A stretch of 64,000 nt of DNA, taken from positions 1-64,000 of the forward strand of contig JAJEJG010000020.1 in the NCBI GenBank assembly GCA_022828225.1, written 5' to 3'. This document shows, one piece after another, positions 54,979 to 63,867 of the stretch. The number at the start of each line of letters is the position of its first letter. Within the stretch, counting starts at the first letter, position 1. This DNA is from Nitrospirales bacterium. GTDB lineage: Bacteria > Nitrospirota > Nitrospiria > Nitrospirales > UBA8639. Position numbers and translations under genes: made by a program. Below the pieces are notes generated by a model. It was not told the DNA's origin, made no database searches, and was given only the letters and a program-made list of their open reading frames with translations.

Positions 54979-55383
54979 TCACCGAAAGAGATCCAGAAAC
55001 TCCCGCGGCGATACAATCCGGATTTCACGGAAAAGAGCAAGCGGCAACAGATCTTTCTTGTCACCCGTCACAAGAAACTCCGCCTCGGCCGCGACTGCGC
55101 ACTCTAGGATGCGATGATCGTCATCATCACCGACAACGCCTGCCAGTTTAATGGTGGGGTAAACCAGAGAGGTGAGGGTTTCAACTTCCGTGAGGGCTAC
55201 TCGGACTTGTGCTTCGGTCCACTGGAAGCCGGTACGCAGCACCCGCCGTAACTCGCGTTGAATGGCGGGTGAAATGTTGATTTTCACAATACCGGATCGA
55301 GCCAGTGCAAGGATTTCTTCACAAGTACTTCCGAACACGATGGCCGACACATAGACGTTCGTGTCGGCCACGATGCGAATCAC
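54979..55383 (-). CDS. PIN-domain toxin (COG1569-like)
   Basis: 134 residues from GTG 55381-55383. VADTNVYVSAIVFGS, SPAIQRELRRVL, DDDDHRILECAVAAEA and FLVTGDKKDLL supply the PIN acidic quartet. It overlaps the RHH antitoxin gene by 4 bp. Upstream in-frame codons overlap the antitoxin and are not used. Confidence 0.88.
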   Translation of the reverse strand: MIRIVADTNVYVSAIVFGSTCEEILALARSGIVKINISPAIQRELRRVLRTGFQWTEAQVRVALTEVETLTSLVYPTIKLAGVVGDDDDHRILECAVAAEAEFLVTGDKKDLLPLALFREIRIVSPREFLDLFR

Positions 55384-55637
55384 GCCCGGTTCTTTCCAAC
55401 TTGAGCGCGCACGCGATCTAGGAGATTTTGCAGGTCTTCTTCCGTCTTGAGTTCCAGTCGTTTGGCCGTCTGCGCTCCCCATTGACGAAGGCGTTGCCAT
55501 CGACGTGAGGCCACGTACTGATTCAAGGCCTCGCGAATGACGTCCGTTCGCGTCCGCACCTCTTCCTTGGCGATCCGTTCGGTTTCGCGCAGGATATTGG
55601 TCGGCAGGGAAATCGTGATGGGTTTGGTCGTGCGCAT
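55380..55637 (-). CDS. Ribbon-helix-helix antitoxin
   Basis: 85 residues from ATG 55637 with AGAGGTGG upstream. TKPITISLPTNILRETERIAKEEVRTRTDVIREALNQYV is a ribbon-helix-helix DNA-binding domain; the C-terminal helix probably contacts the PIN toxin encoded next. Confidence 0.88.
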   Translation of the reverse strand: MRTTKPITISLPTNILRETERIAKEEVRTRTDVIREALNQYVASRRWQRLRQWGAQTAKRLELKTEEDLQNLLDRVRAQVGKNRA

Positions 55638-55753
55638 GGCCACCTCTTTTTGATATGACAGAGTCATACTCTAGGGAATGAACGAAGCCGCGTCAAGGCT
55701 TCCAGGGCCGTAGGGAACAACGATCGTGGTGCCCTGCAAGGATATGGCAATTC

Positions 55754-55794
55754 CCCCTCACCCCAGCCCTCTACCACGCTACGAGGAGAGGGGG
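55754..55794. repeat. CCCTCACCCC/CCCTCTACC palindrome
   Basis: A member of the family at 19768-19805, upstream of the RHH-PIN pair. Confidence 0.55.
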
Positions 55795-55878
55795 ACAGAA
55801 CTCTGGATTCCCGATAGCCTGTCCCTGAGGTTCTTAAGCGGGGATCGAGGATGACAGGAGAGGCAGTCGGGGAGTCAT

Positions 55879-56139
55879 TTATGCAGCTTCCTTGCGGGCC
55901 ATATAGAGTTCCCATTTCGCTTGCATTGTCACCCAGAACTCGGCACTGATACCGAATACTTCTTCAAGTTGAAGGGCAAAGTCCGCAGAAATTCCTCTCC
56001 TGTTATTGCAAATCTCAGAGATCTTTCTTTCTGCACAGCCAATTTTTTTCGCTAACCATTTTTGGGTCAACCCTCTTTCTTCCAGCACCATTGTTTTTAA
56101 AAAATCGCCTGGCGAATATCTGATTTTCAGTTCAACCAT
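55879..56139 (-). CDS. higA: HigA-type helix-turn-helix antitoxin (second HigBA)
   Basis: 86 residues. A single HTH (LTQKWLAKKIGCAERKISEICNNRRGISADFALQLEEVFG) followed by AEFWVTMQAKWEL is characteristic of HigA/VapI antitoxins. The partner toxin gene ends 34 bp upstream. Confidence 0.9.
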   Translation of the reverse strand: MVELKIRYSPGDFLKTMVLEERGLTQKWLAKKIGCAERKISEICNNRRGISADFALQLEEVFGISAEFWVTMQAKWELYMARKEAA

Positions 56140-56173
56140 AAACCGTTCCCTTTTTTGTTTATTTCATTGAAAG

Positions 56174-56476
56174 TTAATCATGGTAATCTGTGATCTCAAC
56201 GTTGACAAACTCACCTTGCTGATACTTAAAAATAATACACCAAGGTTTTTCTATCGTGATTGACCAAAAATCTTTCATGTCCCCCTTTAACTTGTGTAAT
56301 TTTAAAGTGGGGGGTTCGCAAATTCTCCTTAAATCACCAAAATTCGATACATCACTCAACGCTTGCAGAAGCAGAACGGCTCTCTTGTTGATTCGGTCGT
56401 GAAACCTCCTATATGCACCTTTGTTAACAATATCTTTGACAATTTTACCTTTAACCGATTTTATCATTGTTTCCAT
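56174..56476 (-). CDS. higB: HigB-type RelE-family toxin (second HigBA)
   Basis: 100 residues from ATG 56474-56476; an ATG three codons later is also possible and has GGAAAC upstream. IKSVKGKIVKDIVNKGAYRRF, KLHKLKGDMKDFWSITIEKPWCIIFKY and VNVEITDYHD match HigB. The unit is strongly A+T-rich compared with its surroundings. A TTGACA lies about 20 bp before the start, so the transcript may have a very short leader. Confidence 0.88.
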   Translation of the reverse strand: METMIKSVKGKIVKDIVNKGAYRRFHDRINKRAVLLLQALSDVSNFGDLRRICEPPTLKLHKLKGDMKDFWSITIEKPWCIIFKYQQGEFVNVEITDYHD

Positions 56477-56795
56477 ATTGCCACATTCTGTAAATATGTC
56501 AACAGGAATGCCTCGGACGGAGGCGGTTTGACGACAGGAACCTGGATTCCCGCTTAGATCCCCGATTAAGAACGTCGGGGACAAGCCTGCGGGAATGACA
56601 GAAGGAGAAGCCCTGTGTCAGGTTAGGGTAGCATAACCTGACATTTCTGCCGTTCGACGAGGACGGAATTGTCGGATGACGTTACGCGAATCCGACCTAC
56701 AGGTGCATCTCCTATGGACAGGCACGGGGGCCTGTCCCTACACAAAAAGAAAGGCAGGAAAAGGCAGAAATGTTCAACGAATGGTAGGGACGGCC
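56477..56795. other. Repeat-containing gap before higBA
   Basis: No gene seen. It contains degenerate copies of the dispersed repeat (about 56531-56603), the 26-bp element at 56617-56642, and a GGACAGGC/GCCTGTCC hairpin (56716-56737). Confidence 0.6.
56617..56642. repeat. 26-bp GTCRGGTTA element without insert, copy 2
   Basis: GTCAGGTTA-GGGTAGCA-TAACCTGAC, with perfect 9-bp inverted ends and no 24-bp unit. Confidence 0.75.
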
Positions 56796-57473
56796 CTACG
56801 TGTCCGTCCCCTCTTGCGGGGGGATGGTGTGGCGGATGATTTTGCCTTCCACCAGGTACACCACGAGTTCCGCGACGTTCGTCGCGTGGTCGCCGAGCCG
56901 TTCGATGTATTTGGCAATGAAGGAGAGCCGGATGGCGCGGCTGATCGTCTTGGGATTTTCCATCATGAAGGACAGGAGTTCCCGGAACAGTTGTTCCGTG
57001 AGATTGTCGACGAAGTCGTCATCATGAATGACTTTCCGGGCCAGCGTCGAATCCATTTTGACAAAGGCGTCCAACGATTCTTTCACCATGATGCGGGCGC
57101 GCTCGGCCATGTGCGGAATGTCGATATAGGGCTTCAACTGGGGCTCTTCATTGAGTTCGATCGCCCGCTCGCAGATGTTTTCCGCCAAGTCGCTCATCCG
57201 CTCCAATTCAGTGGAAATTTTCATGGCGGTGGTCACAAAGCGTAAGTCTCTGGCAACGGGCTGATACCGGACCAACGCGTCAAGCGCCAACTCGTCGATT
57301 TCCACGTCAAACGTGTTCACTTTGTGATCGTTCGCGATCACCTGCCGCGCCAGGACTTCATCGCGTTCCACCAACGCGGTCAAGGCGTTCCTGATCTGCT
57401 CTTCGACCAGGGAGCCCATCATCAGAATTTTGCCTTTGATCCGGTTAAAGTCTTCTTCGAAGTGACGTTCCAT
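56796..57473 (-). CDS. phoU: Phosphate transport system regulator PhoU
   Basis: 225 residues in two three-helix bundles, with the metal-site motifs near ERMSDLAENICERAIEL and ERLGDHATNVAELVVYL. PhoU links the Pst transporter to the PhoR-PhoB phosphate response and to persister/polyphosphate control. Last gene of the pst operon, 26 bp after pstB; GGAGAG precedes the ATG. Confidence 0.96.
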   Translation of the reverse strand: MERHFEEDFNRIKGKILMMGSLVEEQIRNALTALVERDEVLARQVIANDHKVNTFDVEIDELALDALVRYQPVARDLRFVTTAMKISTELERMSDLAENICERAIELNEEPQLKPYIDIPHMAERARIMVKESLDAFVKMDSTLARKVIHDDDFVDNLTEQLFRELLSFMMENPKTISRAIRLSFIAKYIERLGDHATNVAELVVYLVEGKIIRHTIPPQEGTDT

Positions 57474-57499
57474 GCTTGCTCAATTTCTCTCCGGCACCA

Positions 57500-58282
57500 T
57501 CATCCGAAACGTCCGGTGACGTAATCTTCGGTCCGACGGTCCGACGGATTGGTAAAGATGGTTTTGGTCTCGGCGTATTCGATCAATTCCCCCATGAGAA
57601 AAAAGCCCGTCAGGTCGGAGATGCGCGCGGCCTGCTGCATGTTATGCGTGACAATAACCACGGTGAGTTGCTCTTTCAAGGAATGCAACAATTCTTCGAT
57701 CTTCGCGGTCGAGATGGGATCAAGCGCCGAACAGGGTTCGTCCATCAGGAGGACTTCAGGATTGACGGCCAACGCCCGCGCAATACACAAGCGCTGCTGT
57801 TGCCCGCCGGAAAGACCCAGCGCGCTCTGATGCAAGCGATCCTTGACCTCCTCCCAGAGGCCCGCGCCCTGGAGGCTTTCTTCGACGATACCGTCGAGCA
57901 CGGAACGACGCCGGACACCCTGGAGTTGCGGCCCATACACCACGTTCTGGTAAATCGATTTGGGAAAGGGATTCACCTTTTGGAAGACCATACCGACCTT
58001 CGTCCGCAAATCGGTCACGTCCACCGACGGGGCGTAAATGTCCTTGCCGTCAAGACAAATCTGGCCGGTGATGCGGGCCCCCTCGACCAAATCGTTCAGC
58101 CTATTGAAACATCGTAACAACGTGGATTTCCCGCAACCCGACGGACCGATAAATGCCGTGACGTGATAAGCCGGAACGGTCAGAGCGACTTTGAACAGCG
58201 CCTGCTTCTCCCCGTAAAAGAAGTCGGTATTCTCGACCGTGATTTTGGGCTTGATGTCTTGAGAGCGTTGGGTAGAGGCCAT
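57500..58282 (-). CDS. pstB: Phosphate ABC transporter ATPase PstB
   Basis: 260 residues. Walker [10 protein letters not shown], signature LSGGQ, Walker [13 protein letters not shown] and the H-loop THNMQQ are present. I chose ATG 58280-58282 because it matches family starts and has GCGGAAAC upstream. The frame stays open to an ATG at 58375, but that extension translates a GGCGGAC/GTCCGCC hairpin repeat (near 58317-58336), so it may be an insertion within a longer coding sequence. Confidence 0.94.
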   Translation of the reverse strand: MASTQRSQDIKPKITVENTDFFYGEKQALFKVALTVPAYHVTAFIGPSGCGKSTLLRCFNRLNDLVEGARITGQICLDGKDIYAPSVDVTDLRTKVGMVFQKVNPFPKSIYQNVVYGPQLQGVRRRSVLDGIVEESLQGAGLWEEVKDRLHQSALGLSGGQQQRLCIARALAVNPEVLLMDEPCSALDPISTAKIEELLHSLKEQLTVVIVTHNMQQAARISDLTGFFLMGELIEYAETKTIFTNPSDRRTEDYVTGRFG

Positions 58283-58397
58283 GGTTGTTTCCGCCGTCTG
58301 CATTTTTGTTGCGTAGGGGCGGACCTGCGTGTCCGCCTGATGATATTCCGATAATACGTCAATCCGTGAACTCATGATACCTGAAACCCGTTGGACC

Positions 58398-60032
58398 TTA
58401 CACCGCCGATGCCTTGAACTTTTTCTGCATGTAATTACGGAGAGCCACGGCGCTGAGATTCAAGCCAATGACCACCATCACCAGGATCAGGGTGGTGACG
58501 TACACCATCGGTTTCGCCGCTTCCACGTTGGGGGATTGAAAGCCCACGTCGAAGATATGGAAACCCAGGTGCATGAATTTCCGTTCAAAGTGCAGAAACG
58601 GGAAATGGTGGTCCAAGGGCAGCGCCGGGGCCAATTTGACCACCCCTGTCAACATCAAGGGAGCCACCTCGCCCGTGGCACGGGCCACCGCCAGGATCAA
58701 CCCCGTCAAAATACCCGGCAAGGCACAGGGCAGAATCACCCGAAGCATGCTTTCAAACTTGGTCGCGCCCAAAGCCAGGGATCCTTCCCGGTATTCCTGG
58801 GGCACGGCGGACAGCCCTTCTTCCGTGGAAACAATCACGACCGGCACCGTGAGCAGGGCCAAGGTGAACGACGCCCACAGAATGCCGCCCGTGCCGAAGG
58901 TCGGCGTGGGCAAGGCTTCGGGGTAGAACAGGGTATCGATGGTTCCGCCGACCGCGTAGACGAAGAATCCCAACCCGAAGACCCCGAACACAATCGACGG
59001 CACGCCGGCCAAGTTGTTGACGGCAATGCGGATCACGCGAACGATCAGCCCTTGCCGGGCGTACTCCCGCAGGTAAAACGCGGCCAGCACGCCGAACGGG
59101 ACCACGGCCACGCTCATGATCAACACCATCATGACCGTGCCGAAGATCGCCGGGAAAATGCCCCCCTCGGTGTTGGCTTCCCGTGGTTCTTCGCTCAGCA
59201 CGGACCAAAAGTTCACGAAGTATCTGAGAATCTTTTCGATGAGGCCCATGTCATTGGGACGAAGGGCTTTCACGATTTGACCGACCGCAAGACGCTTTTC
59301 ACTGCCGTTTGTCTCGACAAGGACCACGGAATATTCGTCGAGTTGACGACTCAATGCCCGAAGGGTCGCAACGTGCTTCCGGTATTGGGTTTCTAACTGT
59401 TTGGTGGCGGCTTGAAGCTCGGACACCTCCGGGGCTTCACGCTGCCCTCGTAATTCCAACTCACGGATTCGCAAACGGGTCCCTTCGATTTCAAAATTAA
59501 TGTCGCCGATGACGTCTCTTTGCAGGTGTTCAATCTCGTCATGCAGGTCATTGGCCCGCTCGATCAGGGGCTGTAACGCCTTCCATCCTTCCTGATTGCC
59601 CGTGGCGACGACGTCATCGCCGCGCGCGACTTCACGAATCCGGCCGTAAAAGTTGCCCCATTCTCTCCGTTCAAACGCGGCCACGTCGTTCGGGGAATCG
59701 GCCGTTGCGATCCGGTCGGTATCCACCCACCTGAAGTCCAGACCGTAGAGATCACGATTCCCGACTTTCAGCCTGACCCGGGTTCTCCCTTCGGGAAATT
59801 CCGGCGTCTGCGAATACGGGATGACCTCTTCGCCTTTCAGTTCTCCGAGGACGCGCGTGCCGTCCGTGAGCGTCATTTCCACCAAGGCATGCGGCCAGAA
59901 AAACCCGAGGCCGTTGATCATGATCAGAAGAAGGACGCCGCCGACCATGAGCAGCGAGGCAGCCACTGCGGTGCCGCAAAACCAGATGAACAACGCCCCC
60001 GAGTCGAGAAATTTTTTGATCCTGTCAGGCAT
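58398..60032 (-). CDS. pstA: Phosphate ABC transporter permease PstA (long form)
   Basis: 544 residues, about twice the E. coli protein. The first membrane helix is followed by a large periplasmic domain (about 40-270, with a coiled stretch around 160-240) and then the permease domain with EAA-loop [23 protein letters not shown]. The long form is also known from pseudomonads. AAGGGAA precedes the ATG, 9 bp after pstC. Confidence 0.94.
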   Translation of the reverse strand: MPDRIKKFLDSGALFIWFCGTAVAASLLMVGGVLLLIMINGLGFFWPHALVEMTLTDGTRVLGELKGEEVIPYSQTPEFPEGRTRVRLKVGNRDLYGLDFRWVDTDRIATADSPNDVAAFERREWGNFYGRIREVARGDDVVATGNQEGWKALQPLIERANDLHDEIEHLQRDVIGDINFEIEGTRLRIRELELRGQREAPEVSELQAATKQLETQYRKHVATLRALSRQLDEYSVVLVETNGSEKRLAVGQIVKALRPNDMGLIEKILRYFVNFWSVLSEEPREANTEGGIFPAIFGTVMMVLIMSVAVVPFGVLAAFYLREYARQGLIVRVIRIAVNNLAGVPSIVFGVFGLGFFVYAVGGTIDTLFYPEALPTPTFGTGGILWASFTLALLTVPVVIVSTEEGLSAVPQEYREGSLALGATKFESMLRVILPCALPGILTGLILAVARATGEVAPLMLTGVVKLAPALPLDHHFPFLHFERKFMHLGFHIFDVGFQSPNVEAAKPMVYVTTLILVMVVIGLNLSAVALRNYMQKKFKASAV

Positions 60033-60041
60033 GGATTCCCT

Positions 60042-62363
60042 TTAGAATTGACTGTAGCGCGCCCGAAGCCGCTGCCGGACGATTTCGGCCAGGGTGTTCA
60101 CGATGGACGTAAACACGAACAGGAGGAGGCCGGCCAGGAACAACAACCGATACAGCGTGCCCCCATGCGGGGCCTCGGGCATTTCCACGGCAATGTTCGC
60201 CGATAAGGTTCGGAATCCGTTGAAGAGGTTCATGTCCATCACCGGGGTGTTACCGGTCGCCATCAGCACGATCATGGTTTCTCCCACGACCCGCCCCAGG
60301 CCGATCATGAGAGCGGAGAACACTCCCGGGCTCGCGGAAATGATGACCAACTTCGTCAGGGTCTGCCACGGAGTGGCCCCGAGTGCCAATGACCCGGCAA
60401 TCAGGTGGGGCGGCACGTTGCTCAATGAATCCTCACTGATGCTGAAAATGGTGGGGATCACGGCCATACCCATGGCAAAGGCGATGACCAAGGCGTTCCG
60501 CTGGTCATACGCCAACCCGAACGAGGCCTGTAACCATCCCTTATAGTCGGAATCGAAGAGCCAGGTTTCGATCTGGTGATTCAACTGGAGACAGAAACAC
60601 ACCGTGCCCACAAGGACCAGCACGAACGCGACCAATTCCGTCACGTTCCCCGGCTGGCCCTTGAGGCGTGAAGGCAGGAATTGCCAACCGATGCAGACCA
60701 ACACCACGGCCAAGGGGATCAGGAGAAACATGGCCACGACGGCGGGAAAGATTTGTTCCAATAACGGCGCGAACCACAACCCGGCCAGGAACCCCAGGAC
60801 AACCGTGGGGAACGCCGCCATCGTCTCCACGACCGGTTTGACTACGGCTCGAATATTCGGGCGCATGAACATCGCGGTATAAATCGCACCCAATACGGCA
60901 AGCGGCGTCGCCAGGAACATCGCGTAGATCGTCCCTTTCAACGTGCCGAACATGATCGGCCAGAGGCCGAACTTCGGCTCGAACGCGTCGGACCCGCCGG
61001 TCGATTGCCAGATATGGTGAGGCTCTTCGTATCCTTCATAGAGCACGGGAAAGAACAAGGATGAAAACGTGGATTCGGGATGCTCGTTCTCAATGTCATA
61101 GGCGATCAGACGTCCCGAGTCATCGAGCACCAAGGCGCCGTCGGTTTTCGGTGCAAACATCGCCGCCCGGATGGCGGCACCGTTCCCCGGGATTTGGATG
61201 AGCGTCTGGCCGGAGGTCGAATGGTGAACGGCAACCCCGCCGGAGGCGTCTGTCGTGAGAAACCCTTTATCCCGAAGCGAGGGGGAAATGGCAGTCACAA
61301 CCCCGTCATGCGAGGCAAAGTCCCGAATTTTTTGAAGACGCGGATCGCCTCCGACGTCAGGATCGATCACGGACATCCAGACGCTGACCGCCCCTCTTTC
61401 CGTACCGACCACGATGGACCGATCCCCGATGAGCCAGGAAAGGGCGGTGATGGCTGTCCCCGCGGAATACATTCCCATCAATCTGGGGTTCCGGATATCC
61501 TGAATATCCCAATACAACAACCTGCCGTTTTTCGTGCCGCCCAACAAGGTTTCGCCCAAATCGTCCAGGAGCAGCACGGACAGCGCCTCCACGCCTTCAT
61601 CGATGACCTCGGCCTGGAGAAGTTCCGTTTCCGTTTCAAGCGCAAACAGCCCGCCTGCTTCCGATTCCTGCATCTTCGTGAGAAATAATCGTCCCGACCC
61701 GGTCAAAGCCGCGGCAATGGGTCCGCTATCCGTCTCCCGGTAGGCCAGTCTCGCAATGGGTTCGCCGGTCGGCACGGCCTCGAACGGCTCGCCCGAGGTC
61801 ACCACCGGGTTGATGGTTCGGACGTCATCGTCGAACGTCACTCGAAACGACACGTAAAAAGGAATGACCCGGCCGGTCTCCGTCCCTAAACCATAGGTAT
61901 GGGTTTTCCCCGGAGATCGGGCCAGCGCGGTAATTTCCCCGTTCTCGAATTCCGGCATCCTTCGACTTCGCTCCGCTCCGCTCAGGACCGACGGGTCGAG
62001 AAGGACGGGAGTCCCCGCAGGCAACGCATAAAACGCAATGTCACCCTTTCGAAGCACGTACCCCACTTCCATGTATTCATCGATCCCCACGGCGACGGTT
62101 TCCGGCTCGGCGGCATCGACCGGATCGACGTGCACGGAAGCGGATTCGGTCCAGGAAGCGGCGTCAAACAAGGGAGCCACTTCGATAAACAGGTAGGCAA
62201 AAATTCCAAAGATGCTGACAAACGTTGCCCAGCCCCCAAGGGTGATCACGACGCGTGCGCTCGAATCCACCCAACGCCGCCACGCCCGTGAAGACACCCG
62301 CAACGACGGCGCAGGCGGAGACGTCGGTTCAACCTGATTCGCTGGAAGGTCAGCCTGGTTCAT
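60042..62363 (-). CDS. pstC: Phosphate ABC transporter permease PstC (long form with beta-propeller-like insert)
   Basis: 773 residues. After the first membrane helix (about 38-60) comes a periplasmic region of about 380 residues with WD40-like stretches (ITALSWLIGDRSIVVGTERGAVSVW, GVVTAISPSLRDKGFLTTDASGGVAV), then the permease with [26 protein letters not shown]. Residues about 125-136 (SVLSGAERSRRM) translate a relative of the 24-bp intergenic unit, in frame. Otherwise the gene is intact. Confidence 0.94.
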   Translation of the reverse strand: MNQADLPANQVEPTSPPAPSLRVSSRAWRRWVDSSARVVITLGGWATFVSIFGIFAYLFIEVAPLFDAASWTESASVHVDPVDAAEPETVAVGIDEYMEVGYVLRKGDIAFYALPAGTPVLLDPSVLSGAERSRRMPEFENGEITALARSPGKTHTYGLGTETGRVIPFYVSFRVTFDDDVRTINPVVTSGEPFEAVPTGEPIARLAYRETDSGPIAAALTGSGRLFLTKMQESEAGGLFALETETELLQAEVIDEGVEALSVLLLDDLGETLLGGTKNGRLLYWDIQDIRNPRLMGMYSAGTAITALSWLIGDRSIVVGTERGAVSVWMSVIDPDVGGDPRLQKIRDFASHDGVVTAISPSLRDKGFLTTDASGGVAVHHSTSGQTLIQIPGNGAAIRAAMFAPKTDGALVLDDSGRLIAYDIENEHPESTFSSLFFPVLYEGYEEPHHIWQSTGGSDAFEPKFGLWPIMFGTLKGTIYAMFLATPLAVLGAIYTAMFMRPNIRAVVKPVVETMAAFPTVVLGFLAGLWFAPLLEQIFPAVVAMFLLIPLAVVLVCIGWQFLPSRLKGQPGNVTELVAFVLVLVGTVCFCLQLNHQIETWLFDSDYKGWLQASFGLAYDQRNALVIAFAMGMAVIPTIFSISEDSLSNVPPHLIAGSLALGATPWQTLTKLVIISASPGVFSALMIGLGRVVGETMIVLMATGNTPVMDMNLFNGFRTLSANIAVEMPEAPHGGTLYRLLFLAGLLLFVFTSIVNTLAEIVRQRLRARYSQF
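61959..61990. repeat. 24-bp-unit relative inside pstC
   Basis: CCTTCGACTT is followed by three CGCTC units and AGGAC, where the intergenic form has one CGCTC. It is read in frame as part of PstC. Confidence 0.7.
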
Positions 62364-62366
62364 GAT

Positions 62367-63389
62367 TTATTGCGTATCGCCCAATTTTTTGGTGATGATG
62401 GTCTGCGGCAAGGGGAAATAGCCGTCCTTGATCACGATTTTCTGCCCCGCCTTGCTGTACACGTATGTCAGGAATTGCGCGACCAACGGCGGTAACGGTT
62501 TCCCCGGGGCCTTGTTCACGTACAGGTAGAGGAATCGCGCCAACGGATATTTGCCGGCGGAGGCATTGGCAAAGGTCGGGTCAAAACACCCTTCACCGCT
62601 CTTGGCCGACAATGGAATAGCCCGGACGCCCGACGTGCGATACCCGATGCCACTGTACCCGAGACCACCCCGGTCTTCCGTCACGCCCTGAACCACCGAA
62701 GCCGAGCCCGGTTGTTCCTTGACCTCATCTTTATAATCGCCTTTCTTCAAGACCTTTTTCTTGAAAAACCCGTAAGTCCCCGAGGCTGAATTTCGACCGT
62801 ACAGGCTCACCCTCGTGCGTTTCCAGTTCCCATCAAGCCCCGCTTTACCCCACGCGTCAATGTCCACGGAATGCCCGCGCCGCCGGGTTTTAGAAAAGGC
62901 GGCATCCACTTCTTCCATGCTCATGCACTTCACGGGATTGTCTTTATTGACGTACACGGCCAGCGCATCGACAGCTACGGGGAAATTGGTCGCTTTATAA
63001 CCGAATTTCGCCTCGAACTTGTCCATCTCTTTCGCTTTCATTTGCCGCGACATCGGGCCGAGTTGAGCCGTCCCTTCAATCAACGCCGGAGGAGCCGTGC
63101 TGGAGCCTTTCCCTTCGATTTGAATTTTCACGTTGGGATATTCTTTTCTGAACCCTTCGGCCCACAGGGTCATGAGATTGTTGAGGGTGTCGGACCCGAT
63201 GCTGTTCAAGTTCCCGGACACCCCGCTCACTTGCTTATAGTCCTTCCAAGCGGGGTCCACCATCGAGTCGGATGCCGCCCAACTTTGGATTGAACTGCCA
63301 ATGCTAATCGCCAGGAAAAGGGAACACAGGAATACGATCCTGTTACCGCACAACCGGCTTGTCACGTTTGCGAATGCGAACCGTCCCAT
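62367..63389 (-). CDS. pstS: Phosphate ABC transporter substrate-binding protein PstS
   Basis: 340 residues. A signal peptide (cleavage likely after SWA) leads to a periplasmic binding fold with the phosphate-contact segments GSDTLNNL, GKGSSTAPPALIEG, GRNSASGTYGFF and DRGGLGYSGIGY. First gene of the pstSCAB-phoU operon; GGGAGGG lies before the ATG and a triple Pho-box-like repeat lies about 90-115 bp upstream. Confidence 0.96.
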   Translation of the reverse strand: MGRFAFANVTSRLCGNRIVFLCSLFLAISIGSSIQSWAASDSMVDPAWKDYKQVSGVSGNLNSIGSDTLNNLMTLWAEGFRKEYPNVKIQIEGKGSSTAPPALIEGTAQLGPMSRQMKAKEMDKFEAKFGYKATNFPVAVDALAVYVNKDNPVKCMSMEEVDAAFSKTRRRGHSVDIDAWGKAGLDGNWKRTRVSLYGRNSASGTYGFFKKKVLKKGDYKDEVKEQPGSASVVQGVTEDRGGLGYSGIGYRTSGVRAIPLSAKSGEGCFDPTFANASAGKYPLARFLYLYVNKAPGKPLPPLVAQFLTYVYSKAGQKIVIKDGYFPLPQTIITKKLGDTQ

Positions 63390-63475
63390 AATGTCGCAAC
63401 CCTCCCTCTGAAAGAAGTATTTGATGCGCCGTTCCCTGGCAGTTACCTACTCTAAAGGCTGAATGTTTCCCGGAC

Positions 63476-63504
63476 GTAAAAAGTAGGTTACGAACGTGTT
63501 AAGC
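63476..63504 (-). promoter_or_regulatory. Putative PhoB box before pstS
   Basis: Minus-strand half-sites GCTTAAC, TCGTAAC and TTTTTAC (63498-63504, 63487-63493, 63476-63482) are each exactly 11 bp apart. PhoB binds tandem 7-bp repeats at 11-bp spacing, and pst is the classical target. A clear -10 hexamer downstream was not found. Confidence 0.7.
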
Positions 63505-63653
63505 AACAGGGACTGCCCGGATCCGATCCCCTGCTCCGGCTTCGCCGGAGTGCCGAACGGAACGGTCGAGTTTACTGACAATCGACGATTACACTATAGG
63601 GGAAGCGTATTGCGGTCTCGTATGATCAGGGTTACGCGTCCGTAAATTTTCTT

Positions 63654-63745
63654 CTACCTCCCCTCACCCCTCCTTACAAAGGAGGGGAACCTAGGGGTAC
63701 GCCGTCTTTTTCCTCCCCTTTGTAAGGGGAGGTCAGGTGGGGTAG
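63654..63745. repeat. Composite inverted repeat upstream of pstS
   Basis: CTACCTCCCCTCACCCCTCC faces GGTCAGGTGGGGTAG through two inner hairpins centred on TTACAAA and TTTGTAA. It is the intact reference for the interrupted copy at 52299-52415. Confidence 0.75.
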
Positions 63746-63789
63746 AGTCCAACAGCCCGAGAACCTCGGGCTTCGTCTGGCAGGGCTAG

Positions 63790-63839
63790 GTCAGGTTAGC
63801 GAAGCCCTTCGACTTCGCTCAGGACAGGCGTAACCTGAC
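63790..63839. repeat. 50-bp GTCRGGTTA palindrome with 24-bp insert, copy 4
   Basis: GTCAGGTTA and TAACCTGAC are perfect 9-bp ends; the 24-bp unit is 63806-63829. Compared with the copy at 33833 both arms changed together (A for G and T for C). Confidence 0.8.
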
Positions 63840-63867
63840 ATCTTCGCTGAGAAGGTTTGGAAAAGAT

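Larger units (their letters stand above)
63390..63867. other. Regulatory and repeat gap upstream of pstS
   Basis: No gene. It holds the Pho-box-like triple repeat (63476-63504), a composite inverted repeat (63654-63745) and a 50-bp palindrome (63790-63839). Confidence 0.7.
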
